From positions 1-19,993 of the forward strand of contig CAMLSA010000061.1 in NCBI GenBank assembly GCA_946482655.1: a stretch of DNA of 19,993 nt, read 5' to 3'. The DNA comes from an uncultured Sphingomonas sp. GTDB taxonomy: Bacteria > Pseudomonadota > Alphaproteobacteria > Sphingomonadales > Sphingomonadaceae. Made by a program: the position numbers and the translations under genes. The notes under the pieces were generated by a model. The model worked only from the letters and a program-made list of their open reading frames with translations, was not told the origin of the DNA and did no database searches. Shown piece after piece: positions 1 through 7,154 of the stretch. Each line of letters opens with the position of its first letter. Position 1 is the stretch's first letter.

Positions 1-53
<53 letters not shown>

Positions 54-175
54 ATTGCCTGCGAAATGCGGGCGGCCGGGGCGTGCCCCCGGCGGTGTCG
101 GGGGCCTATGGACAATGCCGCGCCCGGCGTCAAGGCGGCTTGCCGGTTGTCGGCCGATATGGCTATCGATCGGTC

Positions 176-328
176 ATGAAGGACCGCGTGCCCAAGCCCG
201 CCTCTCGCGAGGCCGAAGACCGCGCCGCCCGCCTCGCAAAGGCGCTGCGCGCCAATCTGCATCGCCGCAAGGCGCAGGCGCGCGCCCCCGAGCGGATGGA
301 CGACGCCGACGACAATCCTGATCAATAG
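176..328 (+). CDS. Small basic conserved protein of sphingomonad type (50 aa)
   Basis: A 50-residue, very charged protein. Its core RVPKPASREAEDRAARLAKA followed by LRANLHRRKAQAR is basic and strongly helix-forming; the tail is acidic (DDADD). I recognise this as a type of small protein that recurs in sphingomonad genomes, but no function is known to me. The basic amphipathic centre could suit nucleic-acid or ribosome contact, which is inference only. I chose the ATG at 176 because the recognisable part starts there; in-frame sequence upstream reads like GC-rich non-coding DNA. No good Shine-Dalgarno is seen. It converges with the CAP-domain gene and overlaps its stop by 7 nt. Confidence 0.6.
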   Translation: MKDRVPKPASREAEDRAARLAKALRANLHRRKAQARAPERMDDADDNPDQ

Positions 329-864
329 GGCTTTTCGCCGATCACGTTGCCTCCTTCGAGATAGCGGCACACCAGCACTTCATCCTCTTCGCTGGCGGCG
401 ATCGCGCAGCCCACCTCGGTCGTCGAACGCCAGACCAGCTGGGTGTAATGGCCGACATCGCGCCACTGCCCGGTGGTGCTGTTGCGCGGGAAAGGCCCGT
501 TGACGAAGATCTTCCGCTCGTCGACCCACAAGTTCACCATCTGCTCGGGCGTGTAATAGCCCCTTGTTCCGCGCCAGAGATTCTCGCCCTCCTCGCCGTC
601 GATGGGGTCGCTATAGTCGGCGGTATCGCTATGCTCGAGGCCCTCCATCAGGGTCAGCTGCAACGCCCATTCGCGCGACTGGCGCGCGAGCTTGTCGCTC
701 CATTTGAGCGGAGGAATACCGAGTCTGGTCCGTTCGGCATTGTGCGCGGCGAGCAGCCGTTCGTTGACGTCCTGCGCCGTCCATAACGGGGCGCCCGCGG
801 CGAGCGCCAGCCAGGCCAGCGGCGCGACGAGCAGGCGAGCGGTCATCCAGCGCCACGGCTTCAT
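322..864 (-). CDS. CAP/SCP-domain exported protein (180 aa)
   Basis: A secreted CAP-superfamily (SCP/PR-1/allergen-V5) protein. Residues 1-30 form a signal peptide (basic MKPWRWMTAR, then a hydrophobic Leu/Ala run ending near Ala-Gly-Ala). The CAP domain fills about 32-180: LLAAHNAERTRLGIPPLKW, a cavity His at 78 (LEHSD), GENLW (Glu94), HYTQLVWRST (His139) and the C-terminal CAP2-like GNVIGEKPY. These are the expected cavity residues. Bacterial CAP proteins are periplasmic or extracellular and mostly of unknown biochemistry; some bind lipids. The ATG at 864 has AGGTGG 12 nt upstream; an ATG at 885 would add seven residues before the signal peptide. It lies 87 nt downstream of the aminopeptidase P gene on the same strand. 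Confidence 0.85.
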   Translation of the reverse strand: MKPWRWMTARLLVAPLAWLALAAGAPLWTAQDVNERLLAAHNAERTRLGIPPLKWSDKLARQSREWALQLTLMEGLEHSDTADYSDPIDGEEGENLWRGTRGYYTPEQMVNLWVDERKIFVNGPFPRNSTTGQWRDVGHYTQLVWRSTTEVGCAIAASEEDEVLVCRYLEGGNVIGEKPY

Positions 865-951
865 TCGCTCGTCAGCCCACCTCATGCCCAGCAGCCGGGC
901 CGCACGGTCCGCCGAAGACCGGCACCGACTCGGCGCTTCGACAGAGGATTT

Positions 952-2769
952 TTAAGCTTGGGCCCGATCGCTTTCAAGCAGCGGCTCGGTGGCACGCGCC
1001 AGCCATTCCGCCGCATCTCCCGGGAGTTGGGGGCCGACGATCTCGCGCACTCTGGCATGATATGTGTCCACCCAGCCGATCTCCTCGACACTGAGCATCG
1101 GCACCTCGATCAACGCGCGATCATAGGGCGCGAAGGTCAATGTCTCGAAGCCGAGCATATCCTTCTCGGCCCCCTTGATGTCCTTTTCGACGGTGAGGAT
1201 CAGATTCTCGATGCGGATGCCATATTCGCCGGTCTTGTAATAACCCGGTTCGTCCGAGAGGATCATCCCCGGCTGGAGCGGCTCGTCGCCGCCGGCGCCA
1301 AAGGCCCCTGGGGTCGCGATACGTTGCGGCCCCTCATGCACCGACAGATAGGCGCCGACGCCATGGCCGGTGCCATGCGCATAATCGAGTCCCGCCGCCC
1401 ACAGATATTGGCGCGCGAGGATATCGAGCTGGCCGCCGCGCGTCCCCTTGGGGAACACCGCGCGCGCCACCGCGATATGACCCTTGAGCACGCGCGTATA
1501 GCGGTCGCGCATCTCGGCCGTCGGTGTTCCGATCGCGACGGTGCGGGTCACGTCGGTGGTGCCGTCCTGATATTGCCCGCCCGAATCCACCAGGTACAGC
1601 GAGCCCGGCTCGAGCAGCCGGTTGGTTTCCTCGCTCGCGCGGTAATGGACCACCGCACCATTGGGCCCGGCACCGGAGATCGTATCGAACGACAGGTCCT
1701 TGAGGAACCCGGTCTCCGCGCGGAAGGCCTGGAGCCGGTTCTGCGCGATCAGTTCGTCGAGTTCGCCGGCGGGCGCCTCGACCGAGAGCCAGTGGAGGAA
1801 GCGGCTCAACGCCGCCCCATCGCGTGCCTGCGCGGCCTTGTGACCCGCGATCTCGACCTCATTCTTGATCGCCTTGGGCAGTACCACCGGATCACGCGTC
1901 TCGATCAAGGTCGCGTTACCGGCGGCCAGCGCCTCGAAGATCGCGGCCACCGCGCGCTCGGGATCGACAGCGACCGTCCTCCCCGCCATCGCCTTGAGCG
2001 CCGGTTCGAAATCCTTGCGTTCGTGCAGCCTCACGCCGTTGCCAAGATGGGCGCGAACGCCATCGTCGATCTTGTTCGAGGCGACATAGAGATCGGCCGT
2101 CGCATCGGCATGGACCACCGCATAAGCGAGCGCGACCGGCGTGCGATCGACATCCTGGCCACGGATGTTGAAGGTCCAGGCGATAGAATCGAGTGCCGAC
2201 AGTATCGCGGAGTCGGCCTTCTTCTGGATCAGCCAGTCGGCGATGTCGGCACGCTTGGCGGCCGATCCCTTGCCGGTCAGCTCGTCAGGCTGCACCACCA
2301 GCCGCGCCGTCGAAGGGGCGGGGCGATCGGGCCAGATCGCATCGACCGGATTGGTATCGACCGCCACCAGCACCGCGCCCTTGGCCGCCAGCGCCTTCTG
2401 CGCCGCGGCCGCCCAGGTCTTGGTGTGAAGCCACGGATCATAGCCGATCCGGCCGCCATGGGGGGCGTGCGCCTCCAGCCATTCGGCGGTGCTGGTCTGC
2501 GGCACCGATTGGTAGCTCCAATGCTTGCCATCGACCTGTTCGCGGACCTGCAATGTATAGCGCCCGTCGACGAAGATCGCCGCCTCGGCCGGGAGCACCA
2601 CCGCCGATCCGGCCGAGCCCTGAAAGCCGGTCAGCCAGGCCAGGCGCTGCGCATAGGCGCCGACATATTCGCTCATATGCTCGTCCGTCAGCGGCACGAC
2701 GAACCCGTCGAGCTTACGCCGTGCCAGCTCCTCGCGGAGCGCCTTCAACCGGTCTTCATAGGTGGACAT
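952..2769 (-). CDS. Aminopeptidase P (Xaa-Pro aminopeptidase), M24B long form
   Basis: A cytosolic metallopeptidase that removes an N-terminal residue preceding proline. The 605 residues match the long three-domain aminopeptidase P: two creatinase-like N-terminal domains (about 5-300), the pita-bread M24 domain (about 305-525) and the M24 C-terminal extension. All five dinuclear metal ligands are visible: Asp395 (LVDSGG), Asp406 (TTDVTRT), His469 (GTGHGVG), Glu507 (SDEPGYY) and Glu521 (RIENL). The start MSTYEDRLKAL is where the family begins, and a promoter-like sequence lies just upstream. No signal peptide. A short gene-free gap of 110 nt with a GC-rich hairpin separates it from the carbonic anhydrase-like gene upstream. 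Confidence 0.95.
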   Translation of the reverse strand: MSTYEDRLKALREELARRKLDGFVVPLTDEHMSEYVGAYAQRLAWLTGFQGSAGSAVVLPAEAAIFVDGRYTLQVREQVDGKHWSYQSVPQTSTAEWLEAHAPHGGRIGYDPWLHTKTWAAAAQKALAAKGAVLVAVDTNPVDAIWPDRPAPSTARLVVQPDELTGKGSAAKRADIADWLIQKKADSAILSALDSIAWTFNIRGQDVDRTPVALAYAVVHADATADLYVASNKIDDGVRAHLGNGVRLHERKDFEPALKAMAGRTVAVDPERAVAAIFEALAAGNATLIETRDPVVLPKAIKNEVEIAGHKAAQARDGAALSRFLHWLSVEAPAGELDELIAQNRLQAFRAETGFLKDLSFDTISGAGPNGAVVHYRASEETNRLLEPGSLYLVDSGGQYQDGTTDVTRTVAIGTPTAEMRDRYTRVLKGHIAVARAVFPKGTRGGQLDILARQYLWAAGLDYAHGTGHGVGAYLSVHEGPQRIATPGAFGAGGDEPLQPGMILSDEPGYYKTGEYGIRIENLILTVEKDIKGAEKDMLGFETLTFAPYDRALIEVPMLSVEEIGWVDTYHARVREIVGPQLPGDAAEWLARATEPLLESDRAQA

Positions 2770-2799
2770 GTGGTGGCGGCCTCAAATCAATATGTCCTG

Positions 2800-2828
2800 A
2801 AGATAGGCGCGCGGCCGGGGCGCGGCAA
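2800..2828 (-). promoter_or_regulatory. Candidate sigma-70 promoter for aminopeptidase P
   Basis: On the minus strand TTGCCG (2828-2823) is followed after 17 nt by TATCTT (2805-2800), about 30 nt before the aminopeptidase ATG. The hexamers match the consensus only partly (TTG plus TAT..T), so this is a motif match, not a mapped start. Confidence 0.35.
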
Positions 2829-2835
2829 CGGGGCG

Positions 2836-2868
2836 GCCCGCCCGAAACAGTTCATCACTCCGGCGGGC
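2836..2868. other. Inverted repeat in the gap between the carbonic anhydrase and aminopeptidase P genes
   Basis: GCCCGCC (2836-2842) and GGCGGGC (2862-2868) form a perfect 7-bp stem around a 19-nt loop. No U-tract follows on either strand, so it is not a standard intrinsic terminator. It could weakly attenuate read-through or protect the upstream mRNA end. Confidence 0.4.
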
Positions 2869-2879
2869 TGGAGGGGCAG

Positions 2880-3419
2880 CTACTTCGCCGCGGCGACCGC
2901 CGCCTTATGCTTCCGCCCTTCCTCGATATAATGGGCCACGCCTGCCTGATTGTTCGCTATATCCTCCGGCGTCAGGTCGCGCATATATCTTGCGGGGCGC
3001 CCGCTCCACAGCTGGCCGCGGGGTATGCGCTTGCCCGGCGTCAGCATCGCCCCCGCCGCGAGCATGCCGTCGGACTCGATCACGCAGCCGTCCATCACGA
3101 TAGCGCCGAAGCCTACAAAGGCGCGGTCGTGCAGGGTGCAGCCATGCACCATCGCCAGATGACCGATGAGCACATCCTCCCCGATGGTCGTCGGGAAGGT
3201 GCCGCCCGAGACATGGACGACGCTGCCGTCCTGGATATTGGTCCGCGCGCCGATCCGGATCCGGTCCACGTCGCCGCGTACGACGACGTTATACCAGAGG
3301 CTCGCGCCCGGGCCGATCTCGACATCACCGATCACCCGTGCGCCCGGCGCTACGAAGGCGGTGGGGTCGATCGATGGTGTGATGCCGTCATAGGTCAGGA
3401 TCGTGGCGCCTTGGTTCAT
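2880..3419 (-). CDS. Gamma-class carbonic anhydrase-family hexapeptide protein (179 aa)
   Basis: A left-handed beta-helix protein of the gamma carbonic anhydrase group (YrdA/PaaY/CaiE-like). Repeating hexapeptides run from about 13 to 145 (VAPGARVIGDVEIGPGA, IGARTNIQDGS, TIGEDVLIGH). The three zinc-binding histidines are in place: His69 (GSVVHV), His87 and His92 in the H-x4-H motif IGHLAMVHGC. The conserved RGD at 48-50 is present. The C-terminal helix (about 150-179) is normal. The proton-shuttle acidic loop of archaeal Cam is absent, as in most bacterial homologues, whose true substrate is often unproven. It sits between hemB and aminopeptidase P on the same strand; 85 nt separate it from hemB. 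Confidence 0.92.
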   Translation of the reverse strand: MNQGATILTYDGITPSIDPTAFVAPGARVIGDVEIGPGASLWYNVVVRGDVDRIRIGARTNIQDGSVVHVSGGTFPTTIGEDVLIGHLAMVHGCTLHDRAFVGFGAIVMDGCVIESDGMLAAGAMLTPGKRIPRGQLWSGRPARYMRDLTPEDIANNQAGVAHYIEEGRKHKAAVAAAK

Positions 3420-3504
3420 GCGGTCCCTCCAATGCTGTAGGTGATATGCGGCCTGAGCCGATCTTCGCGGCCGGGCCGGGGACGATCGAAATCCCGATCA
3501 TGAA

Positions 3505-4497
3505 TCATGCGCCCATCAGGCGCGCCGCATGGAGTGCATGATAAGTCAGCACTCCCGACGCCCCGGCGCGCTTGAACGCCATCAGCGTCTCGAGCACCAT
3601 CGCGTCGCGATCGGCGGCGCCCGCGGCGACCATATGCTCGATCATCGCATATTCGCCGGATACCTGATAGGCGAACACCGGCACCTCGAACCGCTCCTTC
3701 ACCAGCCGGACGACATCAAGATAGGGCAAGCCCGGCTTGACCATCACGCTGTCCGCACCCTCGGCGAGGTCGAGCGCGACCTCGCGCAGCGCCTCCTCGG
3801 CATTGGCGGGGTTCATCTGATAGCCCTTTTTGTCGCCCTTCAGCAGCCCGCGCGTGTCGACCGCGTCGCGAAACGGCCCGTAGAAGGCCGAGGCATATTT
3901 GGCGGCATAAGCCATGATCTGAACGTCGACATGCCCGCCCGCCTCGAGCGCGGAGCGGATCGCGCCGACGCGGCCGTCCATCATGTCGGACGGGGCGACG
4001 ATGTCGCTCCCGGCCTCGGCCTGGACGATCGCTTGGCCGACCAGAACCTCGCTGGTCGGATCGTTTAGGACATGGCCCGTCGCGTCGACCAGCCCGTCAT
4101 GACCATGGCTGGTATAGGGGTCGAGCGCGACGTCGGTGAGCACACCGATGTCGGGCACCGCCGCCTTGATCGTCCGGATCGCCCGACACATCAGGTTGTC
4201 GGGATTGAGCGCTTCGCGCCCGTCGTCGCTGCGCTGGTCGCGGGGCGTGTTCGGGAACAGCGCGAGACAGGGGATGCCCGCCGCCTTCGCTTCCTTCGCG
4301 CGCTCGGCGATCTGCGCCAGCGGCCAGCGCGACACGCCCGGCAACGAGCCGACCGGCTCGACCGCATCGCCATTGGCGATGAACAGCGGCCAGATCAGGT
4401 CGGCCGGCGTCAGGACATTTTCGGCGTACATGGCACGGCTCCAGCCATGGCGGCGGGTGCGGCGTAGGCGGAGAGCGGGATAAGAGGCATGAGTCAT
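3505..4497 (-). CDS. hemB: Delta-aminolevulinic acid dehydratase (porphobilinogen synthase)
   Basis: Condenses two 5-aminolevulinate molecules to porphobilinogen in tetrapyrrole synthesis, in the cytosol as an octamer. The 330 residues match the family length. The Schiff-base lysine is Lys254 (VMVKPGLPYLD) and the second active-site lysine is Lys200 (MAYAAKYASAFYGPFRDA). The metal region reads DVALDPYTSHGHDG (Asp122, Asp126) in place of the cysteine triad of zinc enzymes, so this is the aspartate-rich, magnesium/potassium-type enzyme usual in alphaproteobacteria. The ATG at 4497 (MTHASYPALRLRRTRR) gives the normal N-terminus; the open frame continues 31 codons upstream but that part is not family-like. 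The Shine-Dalgarno is weak. It diverges from the lipid kinase gene across 194 nt. Confidence 0.97.
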   Translation of the reverse strand: MTHASYPALRLRRTRRHGWSRAMYAENVLTPADLIWPLFIANGDAVEPVGSLPGVSRWPLAQIAERAKEAKAAGIPCLALFPNTPRDQRSDDGREALNPDNLMCRAIRTIKAAVPDIGVLTDVALDPYTSHGHDGLVDATGHVLNDPTSEVLVGQAIVQAEAGSDIVAPSDMMDGRVGAIRSALEAGGHVDVQIMAYAAKYASAFYGPFRDAVDTRGLLKGDKKGYQMNPANAEEALREVALDLAEGADSVMVKPGLPYLDVVRLVKERFEVPVFAYQVSGEYAMIEHMVAAGAADRDAMVLETLMAFKRAGASGVLTYHALHAARLMGA

Positions 4498-4653
4498 GCA
4501 CTGTGCTTTAACCGTCGCCAGGTCCGCGGCAAAGGCCTCGCCTCGAAATCGCCACTCGACGAACTCGCAGCTCACTGCAGAAACCGTCACGTCATCAAGA
4601 ATGACACCTGGCTGATTCCATGCCTGTCATCGGATCGGCATAAAAAGCGAACT

Positions 4654-4661
4654 GCTATGAT
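4654..4661 (+). promoter_or_regulatory. Extended -10 promoter candidate before the lipid kinase gene
   Basis: TGCTATGAT spans 4653-4661 and fits an extended -10 (TGn then TATGAT), 30 nt before the kinase ATG. No convincing -35 is seen at 16-18 nt spacing. The divergent hemB promoter must lie in the same 194-nt gap but I cannot place it. Confidence 0.35.
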
Positions 4662-4691
4662 CGGAAACGGTTCTCACACGTTCGCCAGTGC

Positions 4692-5591
4692 ATGAATGAC
4701 ATAAATCCGCCGCGCTCGGCGATCCTGATCGTCAACGCCCTCTCGCGCCAGGGCCGCAGGCGTTTCGACACCGCCTGCGCCAAACTGCGCGAGGCGGGGG
4801 TCGAGCTGATCGACGCGGTCGCCATCGATCAGCCGGGCACGCTCACCAGGATCGTGGCCGATGCGATTGCAAGGCGGCCGCCGATGCTGATCATCGGCGG
4901 CGGCGACGGGACCTTGTCGTGCGCGGTGGACGCGCTGGTGGGCACCGACATCATCTTCGCGGTGTTGCCGCTGGGCACAGCCAACAGTTTCGCCCGATCG
5001 CTTGAAATGCCACTCGATCTCGATGGAGCGATCGGCATAATCACTGATGGCGAGCCACGCCGGATCGACCTCGGCATGGTCGACGACGATTATTACTGCA
5101 ATTGCGCAGCGATCGGCCTGTCGACCAAGATCGGCGGGCATATCCCGCCTGTGCTCAAGAAGACGCTGGGGCGTCTCGGCTATCTGATCTGGGCGACGTG
5201 GCAATCGATGAAGTTCAAGCGCTTCAAGCTGATCGTCACCCATCACGGCGTCCGTGAGGAGATCGATGCGCTCGAGGTGCGGATCGCCAACGGCCCCTTC
5301 CATGGCGGTGTCGAGCTGATCGACGAGGCACACCCCGAGAGCGGAGAGATCGTCGTTCAGGCGGTCACCGGCCGCTCGCCGGCCCAACTCGGCTGGAGCT
5401 GGCTCACCAGCTATTTGCGGCTGCGGGCGCGTAAGGACACCATGGTCGAATATCGCGGCCACCAGATCAGGGTGGAGACCATACCGCCGCTGAAAGTCTC
5501 GATCGATGGCGAGGTGCTCGCGAAGACGCCGTTCACCGCGAGAATAGCGCCCAAGGCCGTCAGAGTGATGGCCCCGCGGCGGGATCCATAG
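4692..5591 (+). CDS. Diacylglycerol kinase-family lipid kinase (DagK/YegS type)
   Basis: A soluble lipid kinase of the DAGK catalytic family (YegS/DgkB/LCB5 group), 299 residues. Motifs: N-terminal ILIVNALSRQGRR (normally NP.sG, here NALSRQG), the nucleotide-binding GGGDGTLS at 69-76, and PLGTANSFARSL at 93-104. The C-terminal beta-sandwich domain ends with SIDGEVLAKTPF, the usual family signature. It should phosphorylate a membrane lipid such as diacylglycerol using ATP; the exact lipid cannot be read from sequence. The ATG at 4692 is the first in frame. It stands alone, divergent from hemB and convergent with the VOC gene 52 nt away. Confidence 0.9.
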   Translation: MNDINPPRSAILIVNALSRQGRRRFDTACAKLREAGVELIDAVAIDQPGTLTRIVADAIARRPPMLIIGGGDGTLSCAVDALVGTDIIFAVLPLGTANSFARSLEMPLDLDGAIGIITDGEPRRIDLGMVDDDYYCNCAAIGLSTKIGGHIPPVLKKTLGRLGYLIWATWQSMKFKRFKLIVTHHGVREEIDALEVRIANGPFHGGVELIDEAHPESGEIVVQAVTGRSPAQLGWSWLTSYLRLRARKDTMVEYRGHQIRVETIPPLKVSIDGEVLAKTPFTARIAPKAVRVMAPRRDP

Positions 5592-5643
5592 TGCACACCC
5601 TTTCGGGGCAGGGACTTACCGTCCGAACTCTTGCGGAACGATT

Positions 5644-6066
5644 CTAGAGGCCGAATGTCACCAGGCCTCGATCGTCAATATGCCAGGCAGGATTCCAGGC
5701 AATCTCCCAGGCGTGATCGTCCGGATCGGCGACGTAGCCGCGGAATCCGCCGTGAACCGGCGCGTCCCCCGCCCTCAGGACCTGGCCTCCCGCCCTTGCG
5801 AGGCGCTCGATGGTGGACCGGACATCCTCTTCGGATGCGACGTTATGCGCCAGCGCGAACGCGCCGGGGCGGCAGAGCCCGTCGCGCCGCATGTCAGCCT
5901 CCAGCGCCGCCTGAAGCCATGTTCCCAAGACGAAGCCGTTCATCTGATAGAAGACGATCTCCTCATTCTCGAAGACCGGCGTCCAGCCGAAGCCTTCTCC
6001 GTAGAAACGTTTGGAGCGCTGGAGGTCGCGAATGCCCAGGCTGATGACGGATAGCTGTTGCTGCAT
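5644..6066 (-). CDS. VOC-family (glyoxalase/bleomycin-resistance fold) protein, 140 aa
   Basis: A vicinal-oxygen-chelate-fold protein. The paired beta-alpha-beta-beta-beta modules are visible: first module about 5-55 (VISLGIRDLQRSKRFYGEGF), second about 65-130 with the common signature YVADPDDHAWEIAWNP, whose Glu is the usual metal ligand position. The family covers lyases, dioxygenases and drug-binding proteins; this uncharacterised subgroup gives no substrate. The ATG at 6066 has AAGGA at 8-nt spacing and starts exactly at the fold, so I prefer it to the ATG 81 nt upstream. It diverges from the methyltransferase gene; the 225-nt space between them has no strong promoter that I can identify. 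Confidence 0.88.
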   Translation of the reverse strand: MQQQLSVISLGIRDLQRSKRFYGEGFGWTPVFENEEIVFYQMNGFVLGTWLQAALEADMRRDGLCRPGAFALAHNVASEEDVRSTIERLARAGGQVLRAGDAPVHGGFRGYVADPDDHAWEIAWNPAWHIDDRGLVTFGL

Positions 6067-6291
6067 GGCCACGTCCTTCTGCTCGCTCACGCATGACGAA
6101 TAGGCTTGAAAAGTCGTGAGACCGCCGCCCGGGCGCAATGTCGCCACCGGGCATTTTCATATCAAAGTCGCTCGGTCCGCCGTGATTATGGAAGCGTTCG
6201 GCGCTGCAGCATGGATGGGATGGGTGAGGTGACTTGTGACGTCTCCAAAGCATCCCTTAGACCGGTACGTGTGGGCCAGAGGAGAAGACAT

Positions 6292-7116
6292 GTGAGCGGC
6301 CGCAGGGGAAAACCGCTCGCCTCCATATTTCCGGAGACGCGCTTCGCCTCTTTCAATCGGCGTCAGGACCGATTCCTTTTCTTCTCGCTTGTGGACGAGC
6401 TGGTGCGACCCGGCGACGTAGTGGTGGATCTCGGCGCGGGCAGGAACCGCTTCGGCGAATATGGTCCGCACCTCCAGCGCATTTCCCAGTTGAAGGGCCG
6501 TTGCGCCCGCGTCATCGGCTTCGATGTCGATCCCATCGTACACAGCAACGATGCTCTGGACGAGGCGCATTGCATCACACCCGGCGGCAGCCTGCCGCTG
6601 CCGGACGCGAGCGTCGACCTGATCTACAGCTATGCCGTGATGGAGCATGTGGAGCAGCCGGCCCAACTGGTGGCGGAGATCGCCCGCGTGCTCAAGCCCG
6701 GCGGGTGGTTTTGTGCGTGGACGCCGAACAAATGGGGTTATGTCGGTCTGGGCGCGAGGCTTGTTCCGAACCGGTATCACGCCCGGCTGCTTGCATCCGT
6801 CCAGCCCGGATCGAGGGGCGAGAAGGATGTGTTTCCCGTACAATATCGTCTCAATACCTTGCCCGCCGTTCGCAAGGCCTTCGGCGTGCACGCTTTCGAG
6901 CACTTCAGCTTCACCTACAACGCGCAGCCATCCTATAATTTCGGCAGCCCCATCGTTGCGCGATTCTGGCTGCTCTACATGGCGCTCATGCCGCGCATGA
7001 TGGCGCAGTCGCTCATGATCTTCGAGCGCAAGGCCGGGATCAAGGCCGACACCGAAGCCGAACGCCACGACCGCTCCCAAGCCGACCGCGCGGCCAGCCC
7101 CGCCTTCTCGGCCTGA
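6292..7116 (+). CDS. Class I SAM-dependent methyltransferase (GTG start, 274 aa)
   Basis: A Methyltransf_11-like enzyme. SAM motif I is VVVDLGAGRNRFGEYGPHL (about 43-61), motif II VIGFDVD (about 74-80), then LPLPDASVDLIYSYAVMEHV and VLKPGGWFCAWTPNKWG, which are the standard post-I motifs. The C-terminal 110 residues, with an aromatic/hydrophobic stretch (ARFWLLYMALMPRMMAQSLM), may lie on the membrane or cap the substrate. Substrate unknown. I chose the GTG at 6292 because GAGGAGA lies 7 nt upstream and the fold starts soon after; it sits inside ATGTGA, so the tempting ATG at 6290 stops at once. In-frame ATGs at 6211 and 6220 are alternatives without a ribosome site. Confidence 0.85.
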   Translation: MSGRRGKPLASIFPETRFASFNRRQDRFLFFSLVDELVRPGDVVVDLGAGRNRFGEYGPHLQRISQLKGRCARVIGFDVDPIVHSNDALDEAHCITPGGSLPLPDASVDLIYSYAVMEHVEQPAQLVAEIARVLKPGGWFCAWTPNKWGYVGLGARLVPNRYHARLLASVQPGSRGEKDVFPVQYRLNTLPAVRKAFGVHAFEHFSFTYNAQPSYNFGSPIVARFWLLYMALMPRMMAQSLMIFERKAGIKADTEAERHDRSQADRAASPAFSA

Positions 7117-7154
7117 TCCGCGCCCGGGCCGATCCGCGAGCACGCTCTTCACGC

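Noticed and set aside
886..951. Terminator after the aminopeptidase P gene
   Set aside because: CGCCGA/TCGGCG can pair, but no U-tract follows, so read-through to the CAP gene is as likely.
958..2931. A 657-codon open frame on plus opposite the aminopeptidase P gene
   Set aside because: It is the antisense of a clear M24 peptidase with all metal ligands; its translation is Arg/Gly/His-rich with no domain, as expected from GC-rich codon bias.
5592..5643. Intrinsic terminator between the convergent lipid kinase and VOC genes
   Set aside because: Only a 3-4 bp inverted repeat and no U-tract on either strand.
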